This document shows positions 34,014 through 41,334 of a DNA stretch of 64,000 bases, piece by piece. The translations under genes were made by a program, and so were the position numbers. The notes below the pieces were generated by a model. It did no database searches, was not told the DNA's origin, and saw only the letters and a program-made list of their open reading frames with translations. The DNA is from Mucilaginibacter robiniae (GTDB taxonomy: Bacteria; Bacteroidota; Bacteroidia; Sphingobacteriales; Sphingobacteriaceae): the NCBI RefSeq assembly GCF_012849215.1, contig NZ_CP051682.1:3410001-3474000 (forward strand). Direction: 5' to 3'. Position 1 is the stretch's first letter. Each line of letters opens with the position of its first letter.

Positions 34014-34977
34014 AAATATAGGAGTTTATACTTCGGGCGGCGATTCGCCCGGCATGAATGCAGCTATACGTGCAGTGGTACGTACAGCATTATATTATAA
34101 TTTAGAAGTAACTGGTATACGCCGGGGGTACGAAGGTATGATTACCGGCGACCTGTTTCCGATGGATCGTAAATCAGTAGCCAATATTGTACAACGTGGT
34201 GGTACTATCCTGAAAACAGCCCGTAGCGAGCAGTTCCGTACGCCGGAAGGTCGCCAGATTGCTTACCGCCAACTGAAACGTTATGGCGTAGATGCCCTGG
34301 TTGGTGTTGGCGGCGATGGTACTTTTACTGGTGCCAAAATATTCAGTAATGAATTCGGTATTCCTATTGTTGGCCTGCCTGGTACTATTGATAATGATTT
34401 GCAGGGTACTGACTTTACTATTGGTTATGATACCGCAATTAACACGGTTGTAGAAGCTGTAGATAAAATCAGAGATACTGCCGAATCACATGACCGTTTG
34501 TTTATTGTTGAGGTGATGGGGCGTGATTCAGGTTTGATTGCTTTACGTACCGGTATTGCTTCCGGTGCTGAAGCGATATTAATTCCAGAAACCAAAAATA
34601 ATTTGGATGCTTTGTATCACCGTTTAGAGCAGGGCCGTCGTGATAAATCATCAAAAATTTTAATTGTGGCCGAAGGTGATGAAGCCGGAGGTGCATTTGA
34701 AATTGGCCGTTTGGTAAAAGAAAAATATCCGAACTACGATACTCGTGTATCTGTATTGGGCCACATGCAACGTGGTGGTCATCCTACTTGTATGGACCGC
34801 GTTTTAGCCAGCCGTGTAGGTGTAGCTGCTGTTGAAGCTTTGCTGCACGGCCACAGCCATGAAATGATCGGCATTGTTAACAATGAAATATCTTATACAC
34901 CTTTTGAAAACGCTATCAAACACACTACTGAGGTAGATAGCAATTTATTAAGAATTGTAGATATTTTGTCGTTATAG
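34000..34977 (+). CDS. pfkA: ATP-dependent 6-phosphofructokinase
   Basis: A 325-residue phosphofructokinase that phosphorylates fructose 6-phosphate, the committed step of glycolysis. GGDSPGMNAAIRAVVRTA starts the nucleotide site. VGVGGDGTFTGA and GLPGTIDNDLQGTD carry Gly residues at the positions that distinguish ATP-using enzymes from pyrophosphate-using ones, which have Asp and Lys. EVMGRDSGL and HMQRGGHPTCMDR are the substrate-binding segments. It overlaps dsbD by 14 bases and closes the operon. Allosteric control cannot be read from the sequence. Confidence 0.96.
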   Translation: MAEIKNIGVYTSGGDSPGMNAAIRAVVRTALYYNLEVTGIRRGYEGMITGDLFPMDRKSVANIVQRGGTILKTARSEQFRTPEGRQIAYRQLKRYGVDALVGVGGDGTFTGAKIFSNEFGIPIVGLPGTIDNDLQGTDFTIGYDTAINTVVEAVDKIRDTAESHDRLFIVEVMGRDSGLIALRTGIASGAEAILIPETKNNLDALYHRLEQGRRDKSSKILIVAEGDEAGGAFEIGRLVKEKYPNYDTRVSVLGHMQRGGHPTCMDRVLASRVGVAAVEALLHGHSHEMIGIVNNEISYTPFENAIKHTTEVDSNLLRIVDILSL

Positions 34978-34991
34978 GACTTGTAAAATTT

Positions 34992-35083
34992 AGCACCATT
35001 GCTAAGTACCTTGTGATTTATGTTAGTGTATTAAGATGCTAACACATAGTCAATAATGTACTTCGCAATGGTGTTTTGTTTTT
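34992..35083 (+). terminator. Branched terminator after pfkA overlapping the rpsP promoter
   Basis: The outer stem CACCATTGC (34994-35002) with GCAATGGTG (35065-35073) is extended inward by GTAC/GTAC (35006-35009 with 35058-35061). A separate inner hairpin is TGTTAG/CTAACA (35021-35026 with 35039-35044). A TTTTGTTTTTATT tract follows. The TTG of this tract is also the -33 element of the rpsP promoter. Confidence 0.65.
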
Positions 35084-35105
35084 ATTATCAAAAAACTTAT
35101 CTTTG
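35076..35105 (+). promoter_or_regulatory. Promoter of rpsP-rimM-trmD
   Basis: TTG (35076-35078) and TATCTTTG (35098-35105) are 19 bases apart, a close match to the Bacteroidota consensus. The rpsP ATG is at 35163, so the leader is roughly 50 bases and contains CCCCGCAGAAGAAACTCCGG, which can fold into a small stem. Confidence 0.75.
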
Positions 35106-35162
35106 CGTCCCCGCAGAAGAAACTCCGGGGGAATGTTGAATACATAATCAGAATAAAAAGAA

Positions 35163-35672
35163 ATGGCAACTAAAATCAGATTGCAAAGACACGGTAAAAA
35201 AGGTAAACCTTTTTACTACATCGTAGTAGCAGATGCTCGTGCACCACGTGATGGTCGTTTTATTGAGCGTTTAGGTTCATACAACCCTAATACTAACCCA
35301 GCTACTATCGACATCAACTTCGATAAAACTTTCGAATGGGTAAACAATGGCGCACAGCCAACTGATACCTGCCGTGCTATCCTGTCATACAAAGGCGTTT
35401 TATACAAAAAACACCTGCAAGGTGGTGTTAAAAAAGGCGCTTTAACTCAAGAGCAAGCTGATGAGAAATTTACTGCTTGGATTGATCAGAAAGAAGGCAA
35501 AATTACTGGCAAGAAAACCAGCTTAACTAACGCTAAAGATGAAGTTCGCAAAGCTGCTTTAGCTGCTGAAGCCAAGAAAAAAGAAGATCGTGCTGCGGCT
35601 ATTGCTGCCAAAAACACGCCACCAGCTGAAGAAGCTCCAGCTACTGAAGCTGAAACTGAATCAGCTGAATAA
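35163..35672 (+). CDS. rpsP: 30S ribosomal protein S16
   Basis: Ribosomal protein S16 of 169 residues. The conserved core is at the N-terminus: [41 protein letters not shown] long C-terminal extension (about 95-169) rich in Ala, Lys and Glu makes it longer than the usual 80-90 residues, as is common in Bacteroidota. It heads the rpsP-rimM-trmD group. Confidence 0.97.
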   Translation: MATKIRLQRHGKKGKPFYYIVVADARAPRDGRFIERLGSYNPNTNPATIDINFDKTFEWVNNGAQPTDTCRAILSYKGVLYKKHLQGGVKKGALTQEQADEKFTAWIDQKEGKITGKKTSLTNAKDEVRKAALAAEAKKKEDRAAAIAAKNTPPAEEAPATEAETESAE

Positions 35673-35691
35673 TTTCAGAACTAAGATTTTA

Positions 35692-35726
35692 AATAGCGAA
35701 GCATCTGTAACCAGGGCTTCGCTATT
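35692..35726 (+). terminator. Hairpin between rpsP and rimM (attenuator-like)
   Basis: An 11-bp perfect stem, AATAGCGAAGC (35692-35702) with GCTTCGCTATT (35716-35726), has a 13-base loop. Only a short GTTATTT follows, so it may attenuate rather than fully stop transcription into rimM and trmD. Confidence 0.55.
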
Positions 35727-35753
35727 GTTATTTAATGACGTTTGTAGCGCAAG

Positions 35754-36278
35754 ATGAATAGAGAAGACTATTTCAGAGTAGGTACTATTTTAAAAACCCG
35801 CGGACTGAAAGGTGAGTTACAGGTTTATACTGACTTTGATGGGTTAGAGGACATTCAGTTTAACGCCTTGTTTTTGGAAATAGCTGGCAAATTGGTACCT
35901 TATTTTGTAAGTTCTATCAAATATCCGCAGGCTAACACGGCTTATTTATATTTGGAAGATGTAGATCATATAGATAAAGCTGCCAAGCTGGTTAAAAAAG
36001 AGGTGTATTTACCTAACAAATTAAAACCTGCTAAAAGCGAAGATGATTTTACCTTGGCAGACTTGGAAGGTTTTATTGCCATTGACGAAACGCATGGTGA
36101 GCTAGGCGAGATCATCGATGTGGTAGAATACCCGCAGCAAACCATTGCCAGCGTGCGTTTCCAGAATCGTGAAGTTCTTTTTCCTCTCAATGCAGCTTTC
36201 ATTAAAGGTATTGATATGGAAGGAGGTGAGTTGTACCTGGATTTACCTGAAGGTTTGCTGGACGTATACCTGGAGTAA
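35754..36278 (+). CDS. rimM: 16S rRNA processing protein RimM
   Basis: A 174-residue RimM, a 30S assembly factor that helps fold the 16S rRNA 3' domain near S19. The N-terminal beta-barrel starts DYFRVGTILKTRGLKGELQV, and the C-terminal PRC-barrel region includes DLEGFIAIDETHGELGEI and VLFPLNAAFIKGID. Its place between rpsP and trmD is classical. Confidence 0.95.
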   Translation: MNREDYFRVGTILKTRGLKGELQVYTDFDGLEDIQFNALFLEIAGKLVPYFVSSIKYPQANTAYLYLEDVDHIDKAAKLVKKEVYLPNKLKPAKSEDDFTLADLEGFIAIDETHGELGEIIDVVEYPQQTIASVRFQNREVLFPLNAAFIKGIDMEGGELYLDLPEGLLDVYLE

Positions 36279-36388
36279 AGGGTAAGCTATCATGTATTGA
36301 AAATACGTGATACATGCATCAGTTACCTTCGTCTGTGTTCCGACAGACTACTATTTTCATCTCATTTTAAATTTTATAGTTTCATTAC

Positions 36389-37063
36389 ATGCGCTTTGAT
36401 ATCATTTCTGTATTGCCTGGCCTGCTTGAAAGTCCCTTTACACATTCCATATTGCAACGGGCACAAAAAAAAGGTATAGCCGAAATATATGTGCATAACC
36501 TGCGCGATTACTCTTCCAACAAGCACAAGAGTATAGATGATTACCCCTATGGTGGTGGTAGTGGTATGGTGATGATGATTGAGCCTTTTGCTGCGTGTAT
36601 TGAAAAGCTGCAAAGCGAGCGTACTTATGATGAGATCATCTTTATGTCGCCCGATGGGGAAACGCTGAACCAGGCTATCGCTAATCAGTTATCCACCCAG
36701 CAAAACATAATTATTCTATGTGGGCATTACAAAGGTATTGATCAGCGTGTACGTGATTTGTATGTAACCCGCGAAATTTCTATTGGAGATTATGTACTAT
36801 CGGGCGGCGAATTGCCAGCTGCTGTATTGGTTGATGCCATAGTGCGACTAATACCCGGTGTACTATCTGACGAGACCTCAGCCTTATCCGATTCCTTTCA
36901 AGGTGAATTGTTGGATGCGCCTGTATATACCCGACCGGCCGATTGGAAAGGGCATAAAGTGCCTGATATTCTACTAAGCGGCAATACGCCTGAAATTGAA
37001 AAATGGCGTTTTGAACAAGCCCTGCAACGCACTAAAACCCGCCGGCCTGATTTGCTGGAATAG
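36389..37063 (+). CDS. trmD: tRNA (guanine-N1)-methyltransferase TrmD
   Basis: A 224-residue SPOUT-family methyltransferase that makes m1G37 in tRNAs and thereby prevents +1 frameshifts. The trefoil-knot SAM-binding region is visible as [14 protein letters not shown], then [35 protein letters not shown] near the start and [19 protein letters not shown] near the end are typical. Normally rplS follows, but here an ABC permease intervenes. Confidence 0.96.
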   Translation: MRFDIISVLPGLLESPFTHSILQRAQKKGIAEIYVHNLRDYSSNKHKSIDDYPYGGGSGMVMMIEPFAACIEKLQSERTYDEIIFMSPDGETLNQAIANQLSTQQNIIILCGHYKGIDQRVRDLYVTREISIGDYVLSGGELPAAVLVDAIVRLIPGVLSDETSALSDSFQGELLDAPVYTRPADWKGHKVPDILLSGNTPEIEKWRFEQALQRTKTRRPDLLE

Positions 37064-37267
37064 CGAAGGCTACTATCAAAATAGCCAATATAGGAGAGTG
37101 AAAGCTTAACACATAAGCGTACGCTGTATGTATCATAACCGAACAAGTATTCGGGTGTTTTATATATAGTTCGTTGTAAATGAATTAATTATGTGTCTGG
37201 CACTGGCTTGGTGCTGAATATGTGTTAGCATACATTAGCTAATAAGCTGCTAACTAATTACCAAGCT

Positions 37268-39691
37268 ATGTTCAAAAGTTACCTGAAAACATCTTTGCGT
37301 TTTTTGTTGAAAAACAAAACGTTCAGCTTTATCAACATTATTGGTTTGTCGGTAGGCACCTTATGTTGCCTGTACATTCTGTTTTATGTACACGATCAGT
37401 ATAGCTATGATAAACACCATCAGCAAGCAGGCAGTATTTACCGCGTTACTACCGATTTGGTCATTACCGGCGATAAGCATAAAAGCGCCACCTCATCACC
37501 ACCCATTGCACCAGCCCTTAAGCAAGATTTTCCGGAGGTAGAACAGTACACACGTGTGTCGCCCACGTTAGGCATCGCCAAAAGCGAGCTTCGTTATCAA
37601 GATAAGTCATTCTACGAAAGCAACGTATTTTATGTAGATTCTACTTTCTTTAATGTGTTTACCTACCATTTTGTAAACGGTAATGCCACTAAGGTACTTG
37701 CCGAGCCTTACTCGGTAGTATTATTAAAACCGGTAGCCGATAAACTCTTTGGTAGCGCAGACCCGGTTGGTAAAGTAATTACCATCAACAATGCTGATAG
37801 TAAACATGATTTTAAAGTAGCCGGAGTGGTAGATGAAAGCTTGGGTAAAACTCACCTTAAAGCCAGCCTATTTGTAACCATGCGCAGTGGCAGCCTTGGC
37901 GATTATATCCTACAAAGCAACTCTTGGGCAGGTAATAATTTTTTGCTGAGCTATATCAAACTAAAGCCAGGTACTAACGTAGCTTCATTTGAAAAAAGGT
38001 TACCCGCCTTTTTAAACCGACATGGTGCCCAGCAAATTAAAGAATTAGGTATGAAAAAGCAATTGCATTTGCAGCCTATTGCGAATATTCATACCACAAC
38101 TGGCTACAGTACTGAACCGAGTGAGACAGTAGGTGCCTCATTTTTGTACACCCTTACGCTAATTGCCATACTCATACAGGTAATTGCCTGCATCAATTTC
38201 ATGAACCTATCAACCGCACGTGCTTCTAACCGGGCCAGAGAGGTTGGGGTGCGGAAAGTTATTGGTGCACGCAAATCAGACTTGATTAAACAGTTTTTAG
38301 GCGAATCATTATTGCTGTCATTTATCGGAGTGTTGATTGCTTTGCCTTTGCTGATGCTGGCTTTGCCTTACCTGAACCAGATTACACATTCCACTATCAC
38401 TTTATCTTTGCTACACAGTTATAGCTTATGGTTGGCACTGATTGGCCTTATTGCAATTACCGGATTAGTAGCGGGCAGTTATCCGGCTTTCTATTTGGCA
38501 GCTTTTCGGGCTATTAAGGTAATGAAAGGGAATTTCACCAATCATGTATCAGCTGCTAGTTTACGGCGCTCGTTAGTGATATTTCAGTTTGTGTTGTCTA
38601 TTGTACTGATTACCGGTATTATCGTCATCTACACACAGCTGAATTATATAAAAAGTAAAGACTTAGGTTTTGATAAAGCCCAAAAACTGGTTTTTAACTT
38701 TTATACTCAAAGCGCACAAAGCCAAATGCAAATTATTGCGAATGATTTGCGGCAGCTTACCGAGGTGAAAGCCGTAGCAAAAGCAGATAATTATCCTAGC
38801 CAACCCATTATGCGCGATCATCAAGTTTTTCTATCCGGCGGTAATATGGCCACTGCTGTTGATGTACAAAACATGACTACGGATGAAAACTTCTTGAAAG
38901 CAGTAGGGGTAAAGCTACTCAATGGTCATAATTTCAGGCTAAGCGATTCCGGCAAGGTGTTAATTAATGAAACCCTACTTAAGCGATTAAGATTAAAGCC
39001 TGAAACCGCCATAGGTACCCGCTTGTATACACAATACCTGCCTGATCCGTTAACGTACGTGGAGATAGCTGGTGTAATTAAAGATTTTAATTACAATTCC
39101 CTTCATACCGAGGTAAAGCCATTTATGCTTATCTACAACCCCAAAGCTAACTATTTGCTAAATCTGATTGTGGCTACACAAAGTAACAAATATCAAGCCT
39201 TACTGGAAAAAATAGCTGCTTTGTGGCATAAGGATTTGCCTGGTGTACCTTTCGAGTATACGTTTTTGAATGATGAAGTGCAAAAGCAATACGAAACAGA
39301 AGTAACGTTATCGAGAATTATCAATTGTTTTACCATTATGGCTATCCTGATTTCCTGCTTAGGGCTGTTTGGACTGGCTGCTTTTAGTGCTGAGCAACGC
39401 AATAAAGAAATTGGCATCCGCAAGGTATTAGGTGCTAGCATAGCTGGTATAGTTCAACTTCTGTCGGTTGATTTTTTGAAACTGGTATTGGTAGCTTTGC
39501 TGATTGCCATACCAGTAGCCTGGTGGTGCATGAGCCAGTGGCTGCAATCATTTGCCTACCGTACTTCTATAAGTTGGTGGATGTTTGCTTTATCGGGCTT
39601 AATAGCTATGGTAATTGCTTTAGGCACCATTGGTTTCCAAGCGGTGAAAGCGGCTGTGCTGAATCCGGTAAAAAGTTTACGGTCGGAATAA
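37268..39691 (+). CDS. FtsX/MacB-type ABC transporter permease
   Basis: An 807-residue membrane protein with the duplicated permease layout of the gene at 16873. Helix 1 is near residues 20-40, followed by a MacB_PCD-like periplasmic domain. A first FtsX core has CINFMNLSTARASNRAREVG and VRKVIGARKSDLIKQFLGES (about 310-350), and a second copy has AEQRNKEIGIRKVLGASIAG (about 710-730). No ATPase is encoded nearby. It lies between trmD and rplS, genes that are normally adjacent, so it looks like an insertion into the operon. Substrate unknown. Confidence 0.9.
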   Translation: MFKSYLKTSLRFLLKNKTFSFINIIGLSVGTLCCLYILFYVHDQYSYDKHHQQAGSIYRVTTDLVITGDKHKSATSSPPIAPALKQDFPEVEQYTRVSPTLGIAKSELRYQDKSFYESNVFYVDSTFFNVFTYHFVNGNATKVLAEPYSVVLLKPVADKLFGSADPVGKVITINNADSKHDFKVAGVVDESLGKTHLKASLFVTMRSGSLGDYILQSNSWAGNNFLLSYIKLKPGTNVASFEKRLPAFLNRHGAQQIKELGMKKQLHLQPIANIHTTTGYSTEPSETVGASFLYTLTLIAILIQVIACINFMNLSTARASNRAREVGVRKVIGARKSDLIKQFLGESLLLSFIGVLIALPLLMLALPYLNQITHSTITLSLLHSYSLWLALIGLIAITGLVAGSYPAFYLAAFRAIKVMKGNFTNHVSAASLRRSLVIFQFVLSIVLITGIIVIYTQLNYIKSKDLGFDKAQKLVFNFYTQSAQSQMQIIANDLRQLTEVKAVAKADNYPSQPIMRDHQVFLSGGNMATAVDVQNMTTDENFLKAVGVKLLNGHNFRLSDSGKVLINETLLKRLRLKPETAIGTRLYTQYLPDPLTYVEIAGVIKDFNYNSLHTEVKPFMLIYNPKANYLLNLIVATQSNKYQALLEKIAALWHKDLPGVPFEYTFLNDEVQKQYETEVTLSRIINCFTIMAILISCLGLFGLAAFSAEQRNKEIGIRKVLGASIAGIVQLLSVDFLKLVLVALLIAIPVAWWCMSQWLQSFAYRTSISWWMFALSGLIAMVIALGTIGFQAVKAAVLNPVKSLRSE

Positions 39692-39942
39692 GCTTTTAGG
39701 TATTTGGAGAAGATTGAAGGTTAAATAATAGCTTTACTAAGCTTAAGAACTGGTGTTTAAAGCTTCATATTCAAATATACTGCTTTAAATTTGTCAGCAT
39801 TAAGCTAATCATTTTGGCTTCATTAATGCTGATGTATAAATAAAATCACTTTTTTTAAAACACACTTTTAATAATAAAAAAATATTCCTAATATTGCATT
39901 CCGATTTTTACGGGCTAAAAATCGTCTTAAGAGCTAAAAATC

Positions 39943-40290
39943 ATGGATTTAGTAAAATTTGTTGAAGAGCAGTCAGTACAAAAAAAGGAAGTTCCTGCAT
40001 TTAAAGCAGGTGATACTGTAAGCGTACATTATAAAATCAGAGAAGGTAACAAAGAACGTGTTCAGGTTTACCAAGGTGTAGTTATTCAGCGTAACAGCGC
40101 TGGTAACACTGAAACCTTTACCGTTCGTAAAATGTCTAACGGTATAGGTGTTGAGCGTATTTTCCCTATCAATTCTCCAAATATTGATAAAATTGAAGTG
40201 AATAGCTACGGTAAAGTACGTCGTGCTAAATTGTTCTACCTGCGCGAACTTACCGGTAAAGCTGCTCGTATCAAATCAAAACGCGTATAA
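39943..40290 (+). CDS. rplS: 50S ribosomal protein L19
   Basis: Ribosomal protein L19 of 115 residues at the 30S-50S interface. [51 protein letters not shown] and [14 protein letters not shown] are diagnostic. It has its own 251-base upstream region with a weak TAATATTG box near 39889, as expected after separation from trmD. A UUCG-loop terminator follows. Confidence 0.97.
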   Translation: MDLVKFVEEQSVQKKEVPAFKAGDTVSVHYKIREGNKERVQVYQGVVIQRNSAGNTETFTVRKMSNGIGVERIFPINSPNIDKIEVNSYGKVRRAKLFYLRELTGKAARIKSKRV

Positions 40291-40311
40291 GTATTTACTA
40301 CTAAAAATATT

Positions 40312-40347
40312 AAAAGCCTTTTCAACTTCGGTTGGAAAGGCTTTTTT
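40312..40347 (+). terminator. UUCG-tetraloop terminator after rplS
   Basis: The stem AAAGCCTTTTCAAC with GTTGGAAAGGCTTT closes on a TTCG loop (40327-40330), a very stable tetraloop, and ends in six T residues. One T-G wobble is in the stem. Confidence 0.9.
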
Positions 40348-40490
40348 GTTTACTGTCGTTATGGTATTGGCTTATAAACGTATTTACACAATGCTTAATT
40401 GTTTGAATTTTACAAGTATTGGTTTGACTGGTACAAGCTGCAACATAGGGCAAACATGCACTTTTGCATTATAAAATTTATAATGATGAC

Positions 40491-40535
40491 AGCAAAGTAT
40501 GGTACATTACCGGTGCATCAAAAGGTTTCCTCTAA
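40491..40535 (+). pseudogene. Remnant of a short-chain dehydrogenase N-terminus
   Basis: One frame reads SKVWYITGASKGFL and then stops. KVWYITGASKGF is the first strand and cofactor-binding TGxxxG motif of an SDR enzyme, which would continue with Gly. The frame has no clear in-frame ATG, and the sequence ends where an unrelated antisense ORF begins, so this is a deletion scar. Only about 12 residues remain. Confidence 0.55.
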
Positions 40536-40539
40536 AAAT

Positions 40540-40740
40540 CTACCTTCTACGGCCACCAACAATTAAGAAAAACACACCTACAATGATGGTGGGTAACTAT
40601 AGAAAAAACGAGTACATTCCTGCTTTACTTACTAAAGGATTTAAATAGTTTCCTTGGTAAGTAAATATGGATACCCCAAAGAAAAACATTGCTATTCCTA
40701 ACAATATTAGACAAATGCCGATTATACGCGTTCGCGTCAT
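40540..40740 (-). pseudogene. Two-helix small membrane ORF with an in-frame amber codon
   Basis: From ATG at 40740 the minus strand encodes MTRTRIIGICLILLGIAMFF and continues to a TAG at 40597-40599 (47 residues). The same frame then reads LPTIIVGVFFLIVGGRRR before a second TAG (40540-40542). Both pieces look like membrane helices, so the gene may once have encoded a 66-residue two-helix protein. The short form could still be expressed. Confidence 0.45.
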
Positions 40741-40753
40741 TGCTTGTGATTAA

Positions 40754-40933
40754 GTATTTGGCAAAATAAATATAGACCTTTTCGGCGAAACAAGTACTGC
40801 TACTATTGTAAAAGGCTTCATTTTAGGAAATAAGTTTCCTCTGCGTTCTCAAGGAACAAGCCTGGGTGCTATCTATAGTTTTGGCAGCTTAGGTTTCAGC
40901 CTATTTGTGCTATTATCTTTTACGTCCTTTTAA
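40754..40933 (+). pseudogene. Possible transporter C-terminal fragment
   Basis: An open stretch without a start codon ends at TAA (40931-40933). Its last part reads NKFPLRSQGTSLGAIYSFGS, followed by a hydrophobic tail, and is reminiscent of the EIFPxRxRGxG-type loop and next helix of major-facilitator sugar porters. The match is weak and there is no flanking gene body, so this is only a candidate fragment. Confidence 0.25.
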
Positions 40934-40944
40934 TATCTTAAATC

Positions 40945-41142
40945 TTACTGGTTTTGAAACCAGGAGTGTTGTGCCTTATGATACAAAGCTGCTTTAGCCT
41001 GTAAATCAACAAAGTGTGCAATTCCTTTTTCTTTATACATGGTCATTGTTTCCAGCGTTTTGTAAACCACTTTGAGCAATCTTCTTGCAACAGCCATGAT
41101 AGCTTTTTGCGCTTTCATCGGTTTGAAAAGTTTATCAAATAG
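40945..41142 (-). pseudogene. C-terminal remnant of an IS110-like transposase
   Basis: The minus strand reads LFDKLFKPMKAQKAIMAVAR, then RLLKVVYKTLETM, and runs to a TAA at 40945-40947, about 65 codons in total. The K(A)-AVAR(R/K)LLKV-Y segment is characteristic of the C-terminus of IS110-family (Transposase_20) proteins. An in-frame stop lies directly upstream (41143-41145), and no DEDD N-terminal domain is found. It is a fossil of an insertion sequence. Confidence 0.55.
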
Positions 41143-41220
41143 TTATGTAGGTGTAGATTATTTGGCTAAATCCTGATAATTTATACTTGATTGTAAAAAG
41201 CAAAGCTATTTGCAAAAAGT

Positions 41221-41294
41221 ACTGACAAAACAGTGCCACCACTGCCAATGGTTTGTCAGTGTTACAGGGTGTTACACCCTGTAACATGTAACAC
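41221..41294. repeat. Cluster of nested inverted and direct repeats
   Basis: Within 74 bases there are three hairpins: ACTGACAAA/TTTGTCAGT (41221-41229 with 41252-41260), inside it CAGTG/CACTG (41231-41235 with 41240-41244), and GTTACAGGGTG/CACCCTGTAAC (41261-41271 with 41275-41285). GTGTTACA is repeated at 41259-41266 and 41269-41276, and its inverse TGTAACAC lies at 41287-41294. It sits beside the IS110-like remnant and just downstream of the minus-strand MG2 gene. It may be an insertion-sequence end, a REP-like element or a terminator. Confidence 0.6.
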
Positions 41295-41334
41295 CTGTGA
41301 AACAGGATAAAATTGGTAATAGTGACACATTTAT

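Noticed and set aside
40223..40474. Plus-strand ORF overlapping the end of rplS
   Set aside because: It reads through the UUCG terminator in another frame and has no recognisable protein character.
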